The position numbers were made by a program, and so were the translations under genes. A stretch of 64,000 nucleotides of DNA from Yamagishiella unicocca (taxonomy: Eukaryota; Chlorophyta; Chlorophyceae; Chlamydomonadales; Volvocaceae): positions 248,001 to 312,000 of the forward strand of contig BDSL01000016.1 in NCBI GenBank assembly GCA_003116995.1. Reading direction: 5' to 3'. Numbering within the stretch: the stretch's first letter is position 1; each line of letters opens with the position of its first letter. The notes under the pieces were generated by a model. The model made no database searches. It was given only the letters and a program-made list of their open reading frames with translations, and had not been told where the DNA came from. Shown in pieces: positions 11,601-23,212 of this stretch.

Positions 11601-14600
11601 GGGCAGCTGCGTCGAAGCCGGCGTGTCGGCTCTCGCCGCTGCCCCTGCGGAGCGCGGCGTGACGCCGCAGCTGCTGTGTCCGTCGCCCGAGGTGGATTCG
11701 ATGGTCGTTTCAATGGTCAACTCCAGGGAGGCCCTGGCACCCCTCCGCAGCGGCGTAGTGGGCACTCCGCCTTGGGAAGCCGCAGAGGAAAAGGACGCGT
11801 CCGTAGCAATGCCAATCGGCGCGAGTGCAATGGTCCCCTGTTGAGCGCCGGGACTGCTGAGGACACTGCTGCTGGTGGAAGCCGCCAACACGTCGTCCGC
11901 CTCAAGCGTGTTGTGCTGTCGGACACTCGGATCTGCTAAAGCAGCAGCGGCGCCAGCCGCAATAAAGTGTGATGAGGCGACAGCACCTGTGGGGTGACGG
12001 CTGCGGTCAGGTGCAGGTGAGGATCCCGGCGAATGGAACAAGCACCGGGCGGGGGCAGGGCCCAGCGCTCCGCCCACGATCCCCGAAGAGCCGCCGGAGG
12101 ACGCCTCTCCGGTGCTGCTCCAGCACTTGGTCCGCTCGTTGTACGACTGCTGCCGTACGCCCAGGGACGATGCCGCCTGGGGCCCGCTGACCGAGGCCGA
12201 GAGGCTGGCGGCGCTGACGGAGCATACGCTGGCGCGAGACGCCGCGTCCCATGCGCCTGATGCGCGTGCCGAGTCCGATGAGCTCGCCCTCCGGGAACGC
12301 CTGAGGCCGTTATCGCGAGGAGCCCCTGCGCGGTGTGCGTTGGCGTTTTGCGGACGTGAAGCTATGGGGTGGCACTATGAGTTTATATGGCAGTTTAAGA
12401 GGTTAACGTTTTTGCGCGTGCAGAGGTACCGTGTCTGGGGGCCAGTGCTTGAAGCGCGATGGGTTGGGTCGATGGTCAGGGAGGCGTGCGGAAGTGGGTT
12501 CGGCGGGTGGAGTCGGGAGTGTCACCATCTTTCGTCGTTGTCTTTCGCACGCGGGCGAGTACAGCTGGTGGTCACTTCTGGCACGCCATCCCGCACCGCT
12601 TGGCCTCGATGCCGTGGGCCAAAAGGGCCCACACAACGGCTTGAGATATTTCCAAGGGTCCGACCCGAAACGCAGGGCCTACCTTGCTGCAGCGCCCTGA
12701 CCATCTGCACCGTGGCATCGTCCCCAGAGCCGCCGAGGCAGGCCAGCACCAGCACCTTCCGGCAGGGAGGGCGCGGGAGGGCGAGGAGGACGGATAGCGG
12801 GAGATTAAGTGGCGCTGATACCGCTTAGGCCTATTCAACCCCTTCTTCGACTCCCGGCTTGCAGCTTCGCGTCGCCTCTGGTGTACCGCCCCCCCGCCAC
12901 CCGCGCCCGCACCTGGTCCACAGCACCCTCCAACATCCGCGTCAGCTTGCTCTCCCGCAGCGTTAGAGCAGTCCGCCGCTGAAGCGCACTCAGCACCCGG
13001 CTGAGCGCGAGGAGGCTCCTCTTCACAGCGGAGCCCTCCTGCGGTAGGCCAGCCAGCGAGAAACAGCCGACGCAGACATGAGGGCACGCAATTCGCAGAG
13101 CGATATTGGGCGAGGCCGCCTGGCAAGCAATGACGGTAACCGCCAGAGGGCCGGACCCAGCGCCGGCTATGTACTACGCCCCCGCACTACGGGCCCAACG
13201 CACCTTGGGCGGCAGCAGCGGGCAGAAGCTACACGTGTCCACCAGGGTCAGGGTGCAAATGGGGCCCCCGCCGTTGGAGACCCGCGGCACAGCGGGCGAG
13301 GCCGCCTGGAGAGACCCCCGTGGTGGTGCACTGTAGGGCCGCAGCACCGGCGCCCCACTTGACGTGTTGCACGCGGGCGCTGACGCTTCGGACGGCCCAA
13401 GGTGGGCGCCGGTTTGGGCTGGGGTGCGCCAGCGCAGCTGGAAGACGGCGTGAGTACGGCTGCTGCTGTGCCGGCTGGCGGTGACGAAGGCCTGCCGGTT
13501 CGACACGGCCCTCTGTGTACAGACGATAGGCGGAGGGAGAGCGATAGAAGGAGGCGGGTTAGGAGGCGCAGGAGCGCGCCAGAGTGCGCGTAGCATGATT
13601 CGGAACGGCGAGCAGAGGCCGGCAAATTGTTGTTTGCTTCGCATAACCGCCACACTGTAACGCGCGTCGTGAGAGCGCTGAGCGTTATCAATACGTACGG
13701 CATCATCACACGGTGATGTCGAGCCTCTGACCAGCCAAAAGGCTCGTACCACACACCTTCAATATAAGCAGCGCCTCAGGCAGGCTGCGGGCTACCGACA
13801 GCGTCAAAGGCTTCTTCCGTGAAGCAGCCGCAGCTATCGGGCTGCGTGTTAAGCCCGGTGCCGTGGGAAGGCTAGGGCCGGGGCTGCCGCCGCTGAGGGT
13901 GGCAGAGCCACTGTTGGTGACCGTTCCCGAGGTTGAGGCTAGTCTGCTGATAGCCGGGCCAGTCCGTCCGTCCAGCAGATCAACCACGTCATCACCTTGC
14001 ACCTCCACGCAAGTGATCTCGACTGCTGCTCCCGACCCTAGCCAGTCGTACAGCTGCTGTGTGCACCTGGTGATGCCATTGATGGAACGCAGGTGAGGGG
14101 ATAGGGACGCGGCTAAGACGATGTTGAGCTTCGCGATGCAATTGATGTGTCGACTGTTGAGGAATAGCTGGACAGGATTGTACTATGAGGCAATGTGCGT
14201 GTTTGGACGCGGCCGTGCCCTGGCTTTCGGGTGCGCTTGAACCGGTATCCAGGCAAGGGCTGCCCAGGAGGAAACGCTTGGCCAGCCCGAGGAAGCCGCA
14301 GCATACAGAAACCCAAGAAACCCAAGTCCTGAAACCTTTATGTCCGGTAGTCGTCACAGTGACTACGGCATCACAGTCAATACACCAAGCGAAGCGCACT
14401 AGGTGGACATGCATGCGGCATAGTTTGGCAACTACGCCGTTTCGTTGTGGGGCAAGTTTTCGTGATATCCTGTCTGCAGGATTCGTTCGGCGAGGGACGC
14501 CGCATTGGTAAAAAGGGGGGGTACAACTGACCACGGCGGTCATGGCAGCCCGATCAAAGCCGGGCGGCAAAAGGAAATAGCGCACGACGCACATCCTTGC

Positions 14601-15886
14601 CCATGCACGAGCGCATCCGTTCCAGAGGCGCTACCTATCGTGGCATCCCCCCCACGGACTTCCCAGATCCACTCAGTACATCCTTTTGTGCGTCCCCCCC
14701 ACGGACAAGGTTAGATCATGCATAGAAGCTGCCGACCCCCCAATTGTCCCCCACCTGGGCAGCACTCCCGCGCTGTCCGAGCTCGCCAGCGTGAGCTGCT
14801 GGGGGTCCAAAGTCCCCAGTGTGTATGACTTCCCGCTGCCCCATGCACCGTACGTGATAATGCTCGCACTGCATCTGCAGGACAGAGAGAGGCGTTGACA
14901 AAGGAAAGCGACGTGTTAGGTCCTCCTGGGAGGCACCATTCCCGAACCAAAAACATAACTGGCATTTCGAATTGCGGTGTTTGGGAGAGGCGAGAGAATC
15001 GCCTGATTCCATCATCCCCTCCCTCCCTCAGCCGTTCCTAGCCAACCGCATAACCCTCTCTGCCCTAGAATGTCCACCTTGATCCCCGCATTCCTCGCCT
15101 CTGTCCAGGAGACGGACAGGTCACAGGAGACGGACAGGTCACAGGAGACGGACAGGTCACAGGAGACGGTGTACTAAGGGGCGGTCCTTACCCTTGGAGG
15201 CAACGCTCAACGAACGGGCGCACAGAGTTCTCGTAGAACTCTTTTTGGGTAAGCACCTCTTGTCGAAACTGATCCAAGGCTAGATAATCTGCGGACAGTG
15301 GCATAGGTCAGCATTGTCAATATGCCGGGTCGTTGGATTGCCTGACGCCACTACAAGGTACTGTTGTCTAAAAGATACAACTCGTAACAATAACTCAGTG
15401 TTCGCCATCCCCAATGGGTGCAAGCAAAATGCCAAGGGGCTCTGTTGCGACTGCTCTGTTGCGGAGGAGCGCCGCAAATACATTTTGCAACCTTCGCGTG
15501 CAATTGTGCTAGACTATGCATGCAATGTCGCAATGCGCAAGTATCCTGAAGCCGTAGGTGGGACCTGCGGTCGGTCAGTGCTGACGTTCAGGTCTGTTTC
15601 ACTTTAAATCTGCTTGCCCGACCGCTAAATCTGCGTCCCCCGCTTCCTTTCCACATCAAAAGAAGCCCTTCGCAGTGCAGGGCACCACTGAACAGTCAGC
15701 GTGGGTTGTGGCGCTCACCAGTCGATGCCTTCCTCGATTCAACAACAGCTGTGTTCCACCTGGGGGGGCCAACCAATACAGGGAACATTTCATCATAGCC
15801 ATAAATAATATGTGTCGCTTACGCAACGTGACATATGCTCGGGAGCAGTCAGCGTACCGGGTGCAGGCAGAAACACGCGCAGGCAT
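5609..15886 (-). CDS. Divergent kinesin-like motor protein with long disordered tail
   Basis: Thirteen exons: 15858-15886, 15719-15759, 15192-15288, 14755-14874, 13757-14153, 13204-13512, 12913-13038, 12683-12755, 11421-12325, 10843-11155, 9743-10565, 9369-9420 (tentative) and 5609-9058. The product is about 2244 residues. The N-terminal ~400 residues are a kinesin motor: TQKEFYENSVRPFVERCL; P-loop YGAWGSGKS (residues 64-72); VEVQGDDVVDLLDG; switch I as SRHSSSRTHAVF (241-252); LTLVD (316-320); KRSLLALSRVLSAL; RESKLTRML. Switch II, normally DLAGSE after LVD, reads DTCSFC. The N-terminal strand is short and the first two exons are tiny, so the start is tentative. The rest is Ser/Ala/Pro/Gln-rich with a 3.45 kb last exon, ending in a PPAY motif and a basic segment. 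Subfamily not recognised. Exon 9369-9420 was chosen because it restores phase and contains YKDLLMDFE; its acceptor is weak. Confidence 0.82.
15108..15170. repeat. 18-bp tandem repeat, about 3.5 copies
   Basis: Unit ggagacggacaggtcaca, nearly perfect. It lies in the kinesin intron between exons 15192-15288 and 14755-14874. Confidence 0.95.
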
Positions 15887-16697
15887 GTTTCTCCTTTGAA
15901 TTCGTCCAGCTTGCTATAAACATATCAGCGCATTGACCCTACGTGCCCATTATCAAGTTAAGCTATACCGTTCTGGAAGACAGGTTGGAGGTGGGCGCGA
16001 TCAATGCTATGTCAATGTAGAATTCCGAAAAAGAAGTTCTGTCAGACGGCATATGGGAGGGCAAATAATGTATGTATGAAGCGGTCAATTGCCCAATTCA
16101 GGGCAGAGGCCCGCCAAGTCGTACAACCGGTCCCGGAGGAGTTGGGTTAGTTGTATAATGTTCCCTGTAATATTTGGAAATTGCATTCGCATTAATTATT
16201 GTTGATCTATAAGCCCTGGGCTTCTGGAAGTGCCATGGACCCATGGCGCCTATGACGGCAGAGTCGCCGTGCAGAGGTGCAGTTTCGGGGTGACCCAGTT
16301 AACCACGAATCAGTTCATATTGGCTGTAGGAATGGCTGATATGGATTTCTTTGTGCCAATCAGCGGCGGGCTCAACTCCGACCTGCCGGAAAGCGCGATA
16401 AACTCTTACACAGCATGTTCTGGAAGTGCAAATGCAAACCCGGCAAACTAGCCAACAGTTGGCAATTTCCCAGTTGTCATTAATCACTGCGTGGGCGAAG
16501 TTAAGAAACGTGACAAACTCTCACGGCTTGACCATACTACAACTGAACCGATAGTTCCTCCAACCAAAATTCTATCCAACCTGTACTTCTGAACTGAACC
16601 TTTTCAAGGCTCGTACGCGTCCTTCAAACACAAATCAAACGACGTTTCCCAGCTAGCCTACCTAAATTTCGGACGCTGCGCAGCCGTCGGCCCCCTG
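15887..16697. other. AT-richer intergenic stretch
   Basis: Between the proposed kinesin start and the stop of the next minus-strand gene. It should hold that gene's 3' UTR (minus-strand TGTAA at 16406-16410) and the kinesin promoter. Base composition is clearly more AT-rich than the coding blocks. No exon with recognisable protein was found, but an additional kinesin 5' exon here cannot be excluded. Confidence 0.55.
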
Positions 16698-19076
16698 TCA
16701 CTGCACAGAGCGTAGCTTTGTTCGCAATCTCTTCCACAACGCCACACCGCCCACATCCGCAAACAAGTCGGGTTGATGATGGCACAGCTCCTCGAATGGT
16801 TGCGACTCCACCAGCTCCCGCACCTGGCTGTGCGCGTCGCTCTCCTCGCCAGCCATGCACGACGTGCCGTACACGAACTCCGCCGTCATCCGCAACGACC
16901 TGCCCCCAGATACAACGGCAAAAACATTCTCACTGCCGTACTTATCTTGGGCATCAGATTTCTCGAATGCATACCCCAGCAGCTCCGCGGCCTTGCCTAG
17001 GCACTTGCCCCAGTCCCAGCCCTGGTTGAGCACCACCCCTTGCTGCAGCGCGAGCTTGCAGAAGACGAGGAAGTCGGCGGCGATTGTGTCACCCGTGTGA
17101 TCTGGGTCGTACAGGCCGTGCATGTTGCAGCCGCCATGTATGCAATCGTCATCAACGCGCATCCTGCAGGCAGCACGCGATTGAGGAAAAGCATCAACAC
17201 AAAAACACCAACACGCCCACGCTACTCGAATACGGGCACTTGGCTATGCACCTCGGCATTGCAAATAACAGCGCGCACACACGGGCAAATGGTGAAAAAG
17301 GGATGCGCGCATCTATCTGTATCAGGTAGCGCGGGTACGGGCCTCACTGCTGTGTGCTGCCCACCGAGTCGCCTTTGCCCCCATTCCAAACCATCAGCCA
17401 TCTCCCGCTACCCACCACACAGGAAGTGAAGCCTCACATAAAACACGCAGACAGACCCACTGCACGCAGGAAGGGACGCCTCGCTCCGCCCTCGGATGCT
17501 GCAACTCCCAACTCCCATTTTCCAGCCGCAATTGATTTGGTCCAAGACTGTTGTGACCCCGATAGCTGCCTCCAGTACAGCGGGTGCCCCGATGACTGAC
17601 TGCCACGTGCCGCTGACCGCGCGTGCTGTGCTTTTGCAGTTGGGAAGCTGCGGGACTGGTGGCTGCTAGTTGGGTGTGCGCCCGACGGCTGCTGGTTTGT
17701 GCTTGGAAAAAGTCGCTAAACGGACTGCCGTATAGAACGGCATAACGAGTTGGGCCAGCTTGCGTCTGGGAGTCAGGGTTTGATACGGGCTTCACAAGCA
17801 GCCCTTCTGTTTTGCTCGCAATCAGGTGTACAGCCATCCCACAGCGCGCAGCGTAATGCACGTATATACAGCAGTCCGGTTAGCAATCGTTCCTGAGAGT
17901 AATTCTGCAGCACCGTACTTTCGTTCGGAGCTGACGGTTACCGCGTCCGACACCGTCCCTTCCTGCGTGCGTGTCCCATTTCGCCGCCTAGCCCACCTGT
18001 AGCAGTCGACCAGCCACTCTGCCTTCTCGTTGGTTGAGAGGCCCTTGGCCCAGGCAGCGGGATCCAAAGGGTCTACGCGACAAAGTGATAATTTGGGGAA
18101 CGCGTGGGGTCATAACCTCAAAGATGAATTGCGTTCATTGACCGCTAAGCGAGAAGGCGTGTATGCCTTGCTGGGTGGCGAAGCCGCCTGGTTCTAGCCC
18201 TGAGTGACTTATTCAATACCTCAAGTACCACTGCCAGGTACCTCGCCAGAACATAGCGGAGCAAGGCCGTCGTAACTCACCTAACAAACAATCTCAGGCT
18301 AATTGACTCTCATGTAACAGTCTTAGCTATGGAAAGGACCCCATCCCGCCTGGCAAGACACATGACACGCAAAACACACAATGAAATTAACAGGGCCCGC
18401 AGAAACGCGAGATCACAACGGACGGGCTCCCCGGGACTAAACTTCACAGCTGGCCCCACAAGAATGGGAGGGCGCACAAAATTGCGCGAAGGCGTTCATG
18501 TGCGTGCCGTCGAACGCCATGCATGTTGCTATCCGGTATGGCCGACGGAGCCATAAATGACTCCTCGCCTTAGAGCAAAAGGACAACGGGAATGATAAGC
18601 GGGAAGTGGACGTGTCAAGGGCCTATTGCACGAGACAAAACCAAGCTGGGCTTGAAGGTCTCTATGCGCGGTTCTCACGAGGACCCAAGCACAGCACGGG
18701 AAGGGACCTGCCGGCAAACGAGGTGGCAGGGGCAGGTTGCAGGCCCCACCGCTTTCCCACTCAGGCTAAGCTCCCCACCTGTGCTACCAGGCGCGGCCTG
18801 AGCAACGGCTTGTCCCTTGTCCTTCGGCGAAGTCTTCTTCGCGGTAGCCTTCTTACTCGGCGCTGCCGCGACTACGACTCGCTCGAGGTTTACTGGCTTC
18901 ACCTTCACACCACCTGGAAAAGCGGACACCGCCTCAGACGGCTTCAGGAGCTTCACCGGGTGGCGACCGGTCTCCTCGTCTAGCGGGCCGACGATGCATC
19001 CTTCAGCCCCATTTAGCAGGGACGTGCTAAGACCCGACAGGCGCACTCGACAGCCCTTGAGCAGATTGTCCGCCAT
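16698..19076 (-). CDS. Volvocine-type protein, unknown function (possible MYND-finger family relative)
   Basis: Three exons fit exactly in phase: 18779-19076, 17997-18072 and 16698-17163, giving 279 residues. The N-terminus (MADNLLKGCRVRLSGLSTSL, then NGAEGCIVGPLDEETGRHPV and VKPVNLERV) looks like a small SH3-like barrel of the kind that begins many volvocine proteins. The second part reads NEKAEWLVDCYRMRVDDDC, then DFLVFCKLALQQGV and GWDWGKCLGKAAELLGYAFE. I associate this arrangement with an expanded volvocine family in which some members carry a MYND zinc finger; that is recollection, not a search. No MYND cysteines are visible here. The start is the ATG at 19074-19076. The gene shares a short divergent promoter with the methyltransferase at 19380. 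Confidence 0.72.
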
Positions 19077-19379
19077 TTGGGTCCTGAAAGCAGGCCTGCC
19101 CTGAAGATTTCGGGGCCCGACCTAACTTGTTACAAACTATGCCGTGTGAAGCAATCAGATTCGGGACTGTGGTGGCAAAGGATGCACATAGAAAGAAAGC
19201 ACATCGCCGTAGTACGACACAAGGCGGGAAGAGCATTATGGTGATCCGCTTCGGAAGTTCCCTAGCGGGATTCCTAGCTTGGCTTATCTACCGGTAATAG
19301 GAAGCTTGATAGGCCTACCTATAGTGTGCGTTTCGACGGCCACGAGGGAGTACCAATTATTGGCGTTACTGAAGCAGAG
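19077..19379. promoter_or_regulatory. Shared divergent promoter region
   Basis: About 303 bp separate the start codons of the minus-strand unknown gene (19076) and the plus-strand methyltransferase (19380). Both promoters and 5' UTRs must lie here or overlap the genes. No specific element was recognised. Confidence 0.6.
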
Positions 19380-20810
19380 ATGAGAACCTCGTATTTGGGC
19401 AAAGGAATAAGCCGTGCGCATTTGCGCGTAGAACTAGCTCTTACCTGCCAATGGATGTCTCCTCGCATCTGCGACCTTCGCCTTCGCCGAGCGTGCTCTA
19501 GGACAATACGTTGTGGCTCTAATCAGGAATATGTATCCAAAGGTCCTGAATACTCCAGCCACACAAATGAGAAACAGGCGGCGCAGCCAGCGGGCCCGCC
19601 CGCGACTGCCGCCGCGACATCTAGTTTTGGCACCGCTCCCGATCCAGATGCCCCTCGCGGCGAGGAGCTGGCATCAGCACCGATGCCAGGCCTACCGCCG
19701 ACGGTGGCAGGCTCAGTTCCCGACGATGACGTATTTGCAAAGGCCTGGAGGCCGCCTCCAGGTGAACCGCCCTTGTGGTGGGTGGAGAAGTTCGAAGCCA
19801 GGCGCAAGGCGGAGGCGAGGCGGAAGGCGGAGGACCCCTCTTTCACAACGACTCAGGAGCGGGTGTCAGCGACGGACAAGGGAGGACGGGAGGGCAACCC
19901 CGCCGTACGCTTCCTTTCAGCTGTCCTACAGGTACGAGCCGCCACCCATCCATTTCGTGACCCATTTTACGACCCAATTTGCACCACATTATCTCGGTTT
20001 GAAATAGCGTCCCACGCGCCATTAAACTGTCTGGAAGTGCGCCAACATGAGGGGCACACTGAGGACAACCAGGGGTTGGGCGTAGGGGCCGATCACATAG
20101 TGGCATGGGCGCATCATGCACTCGCAATCCTCCACTGAATGTTGCAGGCGGTGCAGCTCGTGCTGGTGCTTGCGCTGCTTCTGCTTCTGCCAGCCGCGGT
20201 ACATGATGGTGGGCTATCCCTGGCCAAACCGTACACCACCTTCGCTGCCTATCTCTGCTTCTTTGGCCTCGGCAGCGTCATGCGTGTCGTACGGTACGGG
20301 AGGCTCTCGCCGCGAAAGCAGGATCGGCAGGTGGCGACGTGGGGGGCCCGCTTTGCGTTTGCGGCCTTCGTGAGCGTGGTGCCGCTGCTGCATCTCGTCG
20401 CGATGTACCGTTTCGTGGGACTCGAGCTGTATACGGACTCAATCTCCGCCAGTACAACAATGTACGACATCATTGGCGGCTTCGGCATGTTGCTTGCCAC
20501 GGCGCTGAACGCACTGGCGGGGCGAGAGCTGGGAGCCGCGTACGACCGAGTGACCGCGCCAACTGCCCTGGTAACGAGCGGGCCGTACAAGTATGTTCAG
20601 CACCCAATTTACGCTTCCTACATGCTACTTTTCTGTTCATTCGGGATGTGGCTGCATTCGGCGCCTATAGCACTGGCGATGCTGCTGGTGTGCGCGCTGT
20701 ACTACCGTGGCCGTACAGCGCTGGAGGCGAGGGTGCTCGAAGAGACGTTCGGCAGTTATTACCGAGACTACACGTCGAGGACAAAAGCGTTTGTGCCGTT
20801 CGTGGTGTAA
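19380..20810 (+). CDS. ICMT/PEMT-type integral membrane methyltransferase, probably organelle-targeted
   Basis: Two exons, 19380-19931 and 20148-20810, phase 0 (donor CAG/GTACGA, acceptor GTTGCAG), 404 residues. The ATG at 19380 opens an Arg/Ser-rich, acid-poor segment that looks like a plastid or mitochondrial targeting peptide; an Ala/Pro linker and a charged segment (EKFEARRKAEARRKAE) follow. The second exon has several membrane helices (VLVLALLLLLPAAVH, AFAAFVSVVPLLHLV, ASYMLLFCSFGMWL). It also carries the catalytic signature GPYKYVQHPIYASY plus a C-terminal LEETFGSYYRDYTSRTKAF, where this superfamily binds S-adenosylmethionine. Known members methylate isoprenylcysteines or phospholipids; the substrate here cannot be told from sequence. 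The C-terminal domain is clear; the exact start is less so. Confidence 0.8.
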
Positions 20811-21633
20811 GGCGTGCTGATGGTGGGAGAACCGTTTAATTGGTTTGGTAAGGAATCCCGAAGGGCGGTGGCGACGCTGTCGACTCTTACTGTGTAACGG
20901 TCAACGATAGCCGGGAAGGGGCTAAAATACATGTGAAAGCATTGTGCGGTGGCGGCGCTGTAGACTCTTACTGTGTAACGGTCAACGATAGCCGGGAAGG
21001 GGCTAAAATACATGTGAAAGCATTGTGCGCAATGTGCATGGCATGCTGCGCCGCACCGCGATGCGGCTATTGGTGTCGTGGGCTTTCGCTGGATGACAAT
21101 TGTCGCTGGCATTGTAACGGGCAATGGCGTCATTTGATGCCAAGTTCTGCTAGCTGAGCCTTCGCTGCTGTGCTGAGCCTTCGCTGCTCGTTGTGGGGAA
21201 AACAACCCGTGAAACCCCTCTGGCAAGGGGCTTTCAGATAAGGAAAATCCGCGGGAATTTCGATGAAGGTGCGGTACATTGGTGATTGAGGCGAAGATGA
21301 TATGTATTGCGCCAGCAAACCACACGAGATGGAAATGGGCGCCTGTGGGACTTTTGGAACCTTTTTACCGCAGGAGCGGCCTCTGCAGACTGGCGCACGC
21401 CGGCTGTCAGAAACCGCATGCTGTAACATTTAATGCAAACTCAGAAGTAGGAACACTGTGGAACCCAAGATCGCGTTGGGCCCTCGGAACGTACAACAAT
21501 TCCAGTACCCTAATCCGTTTCGGCTTTCTAGAAGCTGATGCTGCAAACCTGAAATTGAGTGCACATAAGTGTGTCGTGCTTTGCCGTTGTTACAACATTG
21601 TAATTCATATACAGAGATGAACGCCAACGTTCT
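20811..21633. other. Methyltransferase 3' UTR and RAF2 promoter region
   Basis: Holds two tandem 81-bp copies, each with a TGTAA (20867-21028), then AT-richer sequence leading to the next plus-strand gene. A small direct repeat, gagccttcgctgct, occurs at about 21156-21188. No gene seen. Confidence 0.6.
20867..21028 (+). repeat. 81-bp tandem duplication containing a poly(A) signal
   Basis: Units 20867-20947 and 20948-21028 differ at only about two bases. Each carries ctgtgtaacggtcaacgat, placing TGTAA at 20893-20897 and 20974-20978, about 83 and 164 bp after the methyltransferase stop codon. Confidence 0.95.
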
Positions 21634-23212
21634 ATGCCCTCACCGCCAGGTGTGCACAAAGCCAGCCGACACCGATTCGCAAACCTTGCAAACAATTGTG
21701 CCATATGTCTAAGAACCGTTCTTGCTATGCAGGCGGGACGGCAAGCACGTCCCTTCACGGCACAGCCGCCCCGGCGATGCCGGCTTGTTGTGTCAAACGG
21801 CCAAGCCGGGGGTGATATCCGTGGTGCGAAGATGGAGAAAGGACTTTTTGGCGAGGTAGGTGACGCCCGTGTTACATATGCGTCGGATTCGTTGGCGCTG
21901 ACACTGTTGCGCGTCCGTGCCATGCTTCGCAGGACTTCGGCTCTCGGGACCCCTATGCAGGAGAGCTCGCGACGAACTTCGGAGAGAACGTGCTTGGCAA
22001 CTTTAACACGGAGCACATTATCAAGTGAGCCCGTGTCAGCTTGTCGGACAGTTTCACCTGGACGGCACCATGACGCACGCCGTCGACCCCTCGCTCTCCC
22101 CTCCCCTCACCCTTCACCCCATGCTATGGACAGCACGCCCGCATATCATACCTTAATGGAGAAATTCTCCTCTCGGCGCCGCCGAGTATCATCTCTTGCC
22201 CTTCCCGCTAACAGAATGCAGTCACCGCGTGACACACTCTTCCATTTACGAGTCGCCCGCACCTCCATCCGCCCGACTAATGCGTCAGGCCCCCGGACAC
22301 CATCAAGCGCGTCCTGGGCCTCTCGTCGCGGCGCTGCCAGGACAACGTGAGCAGCCTCAAGGTGCTCAGCGAGGAGGAGCGGGAGCTGCTGCGCAATCAG
22401 GTGCCGGGCTGGAAGGTATCCACAGCGCAGACCAGCCAGCTGTGTATCCAGCAGTCCTGGAAGCTGAAGGACGATGCAGCCGCAGAGCAGATGGTGGCTC
22501 GTATAACCAAGCTGGCCGCGGATGAGGAGCACGGGGATAGCCTGAAGGTCACGCGCGTGGGCAGTGAGGTGGTGGCCCAGCTATGCACCGTGTCCCTAGG
22601 TGCGGCGGGCGTGGGCGGGCTGGGACGTGAGAGGGAACCCGTAGGTGGGCTAGGGCGGGGTGACCGTTCTTGCGTATCCGTGGGTGCCGGGACGAACCCG
22701 AGTGTTGAGTGGGAGGTGCTTCTTACACAGGCGAGAGCGAGTTATGCCGTGTGTGGCGGGTAGGGCAAGGGGCAGTGTGTGACGGGTTGGGCGGGCTGGG
22801 AGCGTTGTCGAGCGGGGCGCGAGGTGGCGCCAAGAGGCCTAATGGAGCGGCCCGACAGTGATGCCAAGGGTCGGTAGGATGGCGCGTAGTCAGGGTGATG
22901 GTGGGCCGCTTCAGTGCTCCTTGGCAAGTCCAAATCGTGGGCCTGAAGGTTGTGCCTCACCCGGTTACCTGTTGGCGTATTTTAGTCGGACGCTATGCTT
23001 CACATGCTGTGTCCCCGTAGTCTCGGTCCTGAGCTAGGAATATCCCTTATTATTGAGCGGCTCCAATCGTTTCGCGCTGTCTGCCTGTGTCACCCTGGCT
23101 CTGCTTCTTCGCAGGAGGGCTGACGGAGAATGATTTCGTCGTGGCCTCGAAACTGAACGACCTCGACCTCACTGACATCCTGGCCAAGCGCAAGCCGAGG
23201 TTCTGGGCTTAG
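21634..23212 (+). CDS. RAF2: RAF2-like Rubisco assembly factor (PCD-like domain), plastid
   Basis: Four exons, 21634-21855, 21933-22024, 22289-22599 and 23115-23212, all junctions in phase, 240 residues. The N-terminus is a transit-like peptide; the start could be 21634 or the in-frame ATG at 21727. Exon 2 encodes RDPYAGELATNFGENVLGNF followed by NTEHII. This matches the conserved N-terminal block of plant RAF2 (the At5g51110 type) and is absent from ordinary carbinolamine dehydratases. Exons 3-4 encode the PCD-like domain: LLRNQVPGWKVS, then VSLGGLTENDFVVASKLN and the C-terminus KRKPRFWA. The catalytic HHP of true PCDs is replaced by EHGD here, which fits a chaperone role. Known function in plants: binding and assembling Rubisco in the stroma. 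Confidence 0.87.

Noticed and set aside
15108..15170. Regular short repeats considered as a CRISPR array
   Set aside because: Contiguous 18-bp copies without spacers, in a eukaryotic intron.
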